A stretch of 64,000 bases of DNA, taken from NCBI GenBank assembly GCA_902766125.1, contig CACXCG010000017.1, positions 1-64,000 of the forward strand. Reading direction: 5' to 3'. The DNA is from an uncultured Spirochaetaceae bacterium (lineage in GTDB: Bacteria; Spirochaetota; Spirochaetia; Treponematales; Treponemataceae). The notes beneath the pieces were generated by a model. The model had not been told where the DNA came from. It saw nothing but the letters and a program-made list of their open reading frames with translations, and did no database searches. This document shows positions 61,920 through 64,000 of the stretch, one piece after another. The stretch's first letter is position 1, and each line of letters opens with the position of its first letter. The position numbers and the translations under genes are program-made.

Positions 61920-63431
61920 TTATAATGCTGCAATAAATTTTCTGAATGCTGCCTTACCCTGCTCGTTACGCTTGTACACACCTGCGTGTTCCAGAACCTG
62001 AGCAAAGACAAGACCTACTTCGTTACGGATAATTTCTTCGCAGTTTGCAGTCGTAATTGACGGATACTTGGGAAGGAATGACTTAACCCAGTCAGCATGT
62101 TTGTTCAGCTGAGGATCAGAAGCAATGTCGCGTCCGGTTACGATTGCTTCACCCAAATCTGCAAGTTCTGCCTTAAGACGTGACGGAAGCACTGCAAGTC
62201 CCATAACTTCAATTAAGCCGATGTTTTCCTTTTTAATATGATGTAGTTCTGCATGCGGATGGAACACACCCAGCGGATGTTCGTCAGTAGTAATGTTGTT
62301 ACGCAAAACCAGATCAAGTTCAAACTTGTCTCCGCGCTTACGGGCAATGGGAGTAATGGTGTTATGTTTTTCGCCGTCAGTTTCTGCATAAATAAATGCA
62401 TCAACATCTGTGTACGAACGCCACACAGAAAGAATTTTATCTGCAAGCTGTACAATGCGGTCAGAATTTTCTGAATCAAGACGGATAACACTCATGGGCC
62501 AGTTTACAATACCGCAGGTTACGTCATCAAAACCAGGAATCTTAAACGTTTCTTCTACCGGTGCCTTTGCCATTGCAAACTCGTAGCGGCCACCCTGGAA
62601 GTGATTGTGTGACAGAATTGAACCGCCAACAATAGGAAGGTCTGCATTACTTCCAACCGTGTAATGAGGAAACAGTTTTACAAAATCAAACAGGCACATG
62701 AATGTTTCGCGGCTGATTTTCATGGGAGTATGTTCTGCACTAAAGACAATACAGTGTTCGTTGTAATACACATACGGTGAATACTGTAAGCCCCACTCTT
62801 TGCCTGCAAGCTTTAACGAAATAGTGCGGTGATTCTGACGTGCTGCATGATTTACGCGTCCTGCATAGCCGACATTCTGTTTGCACAAAAGACATGCAGG
62901 ATATCCTGCCTGAGGAGCATTGCGTGCTACGGCAATTGCCTTAGGATCTTTTTCGGGTTTAGACAGATTGATGGTAATGTCTATGTCGCCGTATTCAGTT
63001 TTTGTCTTCCACTTAACATCTTTGCAGATGCGGTAACGGCGGATGTAATCGGTATCCTGAGAAAAACGATAGTACCAGTCTGTTGCCTGAGCAGGAGATT
63101 TTTTATACTCCTCTAAAAATTTCTGTTCTATCTGAGAAGGACGGGCAACAAGACAGCTCATCAGTTTTGTATCAAATAAATCGCGGTAAACAATACTGTC
63201 ATCGGCAATCAGTTTGTGACTGGCTGCGTAATCAAGCATAACTTTTAAAATGCCTTCAAGTTCTTCCCGTTTAGTATCAGGGATTTTTTCTGCCTGCGCT
63301 GTATCTTCAAAGCCATCAAGCTGTAAAACTTCAAGCAGTCGGTTCTGAGTGTAAATAATGTCTTCCGGTTCAATAAGACCTGTCGTAAGTCCGTAACCAG
63401 TCAGTGCGTTAATTGCTTCAAAAATGTTCAT
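61920..63431 (-). CDS. galT: UDP-glucose--hexose-1-phosphate uridylyltransferase, class II
   Basis: Second step of the Leloir pathway for galactose. The 503-residue form is the long Firmicutes-type GalT (PF01087 and PF02744 parts), not the 340-residue enterobacterial enzyme. Visible parts are the N-terminal helical segment (FEAINALTGYGLTTGLIEPEDIIY), PQAGYPACLLCKQNVGY, SILSHNHFQGGRYEFAM with the active-site HxH and GVFHPHAELHHIKKENIGLIEVMGLAVLP. The ATG at 63431 is chosen because a TACAAT box ends 6 bases before it; the frame extends upstream across the eda promoter. No other Leloir gene is in the window. Confidence 0.93.
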   Translation of the reverse strand: MNIFEAINALTGYGLTTGLIEPEDIIYTQNRLLEVLQLDGFEDTAQAEKIPDTKREELEGILKVMLDYAASHKLIADDSIVYRDLFDTKLMSCLVARPSQIEQKFLEEYKKSPAQATDWYYRFSQDTDYIRRYRICKDVKWKTKTEYGDIDITINLSKPEKDPKAIAVARNAPQAGYPACLLCKQNVGYAGRVNHAARQNHRTISLKLAGKEWGLQYSPYVYYNEHCIVFSAEHTPMKISRETFMCLFDFVKLFPHYTVGSNADLPIVGGSILSHNHFQGGRYEFAMAKAPVEETFKIPGFDDVTCGIVNWPMSVIRLDSENSDRIVQLADKILSVWRSYTDVDAFIYAETDGEKHNTITPIARKRGDKFELDLVLRNNITTDEHPLGVFHPHAELHHIKKENIGLIEVMGLAVLPSRLKAELADLGEAIVTGRDIASDPQLNKHADWVKSFLPKYPSITTANCEEIIRNEVGLVFAQVLEHAGVYKRNEQGKAAFRKFIAAL

Positions 63432-63437
63432 AAACGC

Positions 63438-63446
63438 ATTGTAGCA
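63438..63446 (-). promoter_or_regulatory. galT promoter, leaderless type
   Basis: TGCTACAAT, an extended -10 on the minus strand, with six bases (GCGTTT) before the ATG at 63431. Confidence 0.6.
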
Positions 63447-63461
63447 TAAAGCGGCTTTTCG

Positions 63462-63470
63462 TGATATACT
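63462..63470 (+). promoter_or_regulatory. eda promoter, leaderless type
   Basis: TGATATACT, an extended -10, with six bases (AGAATT) before the ATG at 63477. Only 45 bases separate the two divergent start codons. Confidence 0.6.
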
Positions 63471-63476
63471 AGAATT

Positions 63477-64000
63477 ATGAATATAGTTTTTGAACGCGTA
63501 CACAGTACAGGCATTGTCCCTGTAATTTCGCTTGAAGATGCAAATCTTGCCTTCCCTCTTGCAAACGCCCTTTTAAAGGGAGGAATTGATATTGCAGAAA
63601 TAACCTACCGCACAGATGCAGCAGAACAGAGCATCCGTAACATTACACACCACTGCCCCGATATGCTGATTCTTGCGGGAACCGTGCTTACTGTTTCGCA
63701 GGCTCAGAGCGCAGTTAACGCGGGTGCAAAATGCATTGTCTCTCCGGGTTACGATGACGAAGTTGTTGACTGGTGCATTTCAAACAACGTAGCAGTTATT
63801 CCCGGAGTTTCGGATGCGACACTGATTCAAAAAGCTATAAAAAAAGGACTCAGTGTCCTAAAGCTGTTTCCCGCAGAATGTCTTGGAGGCACAAAAGCTC
63901 TTGATGCGTTTGCAGGTCCCTTTGCTCAGTGTATGTTTATGCCCACCGGCGGCATTAACGCAGACAACATGGCACAATACGCAAAAAAGAAAAATGTCAT
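63477..64000 (+). CDS. eda: KDPG/KHG aldolase, 3' end outside the window
   Basis: Splits 2-keto-3-deoxy-6-phosphogluconate into pyruvate and glyceraldehyde 3-phosphate, in hexuronate and Entner-Doudoroff metabolism. 174 codons are open to the edge, out of about 205-210 expected. Catalytic Glu is in IAEITYRTDAA, the Schiff-base Lys in VLKLFPAECLGG and the phosphate site in PTGGIN. The remaining missing part is the C-terminal end. No ribosome binding site precedes the ATG. Confidence 0.92.
   Translation, partial: MNIVFERVHSTGIVPVISLEDANLAFPLANALLKGGIDIAEITYRTDAAEQSIRNITHHCPDMLILAGTVLTVSQAQSAVNAGAKCIVSPGYDDEVVDWCISNNVAVIPGVSDATLIQKAIKKGLSVLKLFPAECLGGTKALDAFAGPFAQCMFMPTGGINADNMAQYAKKKNV

Noticed and set aside
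1-64000. Prophage, insertion sequence or CRISPR array
   Set aside because: No transposase, integrase, phage structural protein, cas gene or regularly spaced repeat was seen.

Overview
The window reads as a chromosomal segment of a Treponema-like spirochaete (phylum Spirochaetota). Pointers are a FliG1-type flagellar switch protein, a Maf/DUF115 flagellin-modification protein, a CheW gene in a run with a DegT-like gene, nadK and recN, and a rplU-prp-rpmA-obg-nadD-yqeK-lytR-rsfS-ispE-spoVG-rplY-tilS order resembling what I recall of Borrelia and Treponema. A Na+-pumping oxaloacetate decarboxylase (oadGAB), asnA, a class II galT and a KDPG aldolase fit an anaerobic, saccharolytic, host-associated treponeme. 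I cannot name the species. Genes are packed tightly, often with 1-20 base overlaps, and no prophage, insertion sequence, rRNA operon or CRISPR array is visible.

Layout. 1-4.4 kb: citramalate synthase (cut by the window edge), divergent nadE-rlmJ. 4.4-13.3 kb (minus): fliG1, an M16 zinc protease, a small protein, a tocopherol-cyclase-like protein, then clpB with a small outer-membrane-type protein. 13.4-17.3 kb: oadGAB, whose alpha subunit has two biotinyl domains. 17.4-19.3 kb: an HD-GYP protein with a CBM2-like periplasmic domain, and a YhhN protein. 19.3-28.7 kb: cheW, DegT-like, nadK, recN and partners, comF, a DUF2974 hydrolase, a PurO-like gene and a TrpR-like gene. 28.7-35.9 kb: a paired ABC exporter, tRNA-Pro and tRNA-Asp, a SurA-type foldase and a Maf protein. 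35.9-50.5 kb: lepA, two envelope proteins, tilS and a translation/cell-wall block with tRNA-Gln, interrupted by a very acidic 100-residue protein and a hairpin-rich intergenic region. 50.6-54.7 kb (plus): a DegP protease, a secreted protein and a Memo-like protein. 54.7-59.8 kb (minus): an overlapping three-gene operon of vWA/SH3/Sel1, caspase/FGE and papain-like proteins. 59.9-64 kb: a radical-SAM-like protein without its cluster motif, asnA, galT and divergent eda.

Two things stand out. The vWA - caspase/FGE - papain operon has the architecture of a protease-based signalling or conflict system and is the best candidate for something undescribed. Second, at least eight genes (cimA, nadE, fliG1, DUF2974, trpR-like, vWA, galT, eda) have a sigma70-type -10 hexamer ending only 5-6 bases before the ATG, which predicts leaderless mRNAs. 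Most other genes have ordinary GGAGG-type ribosome binding sites.

All family assignments come from reading motifs; no database search or structure prediction was run.
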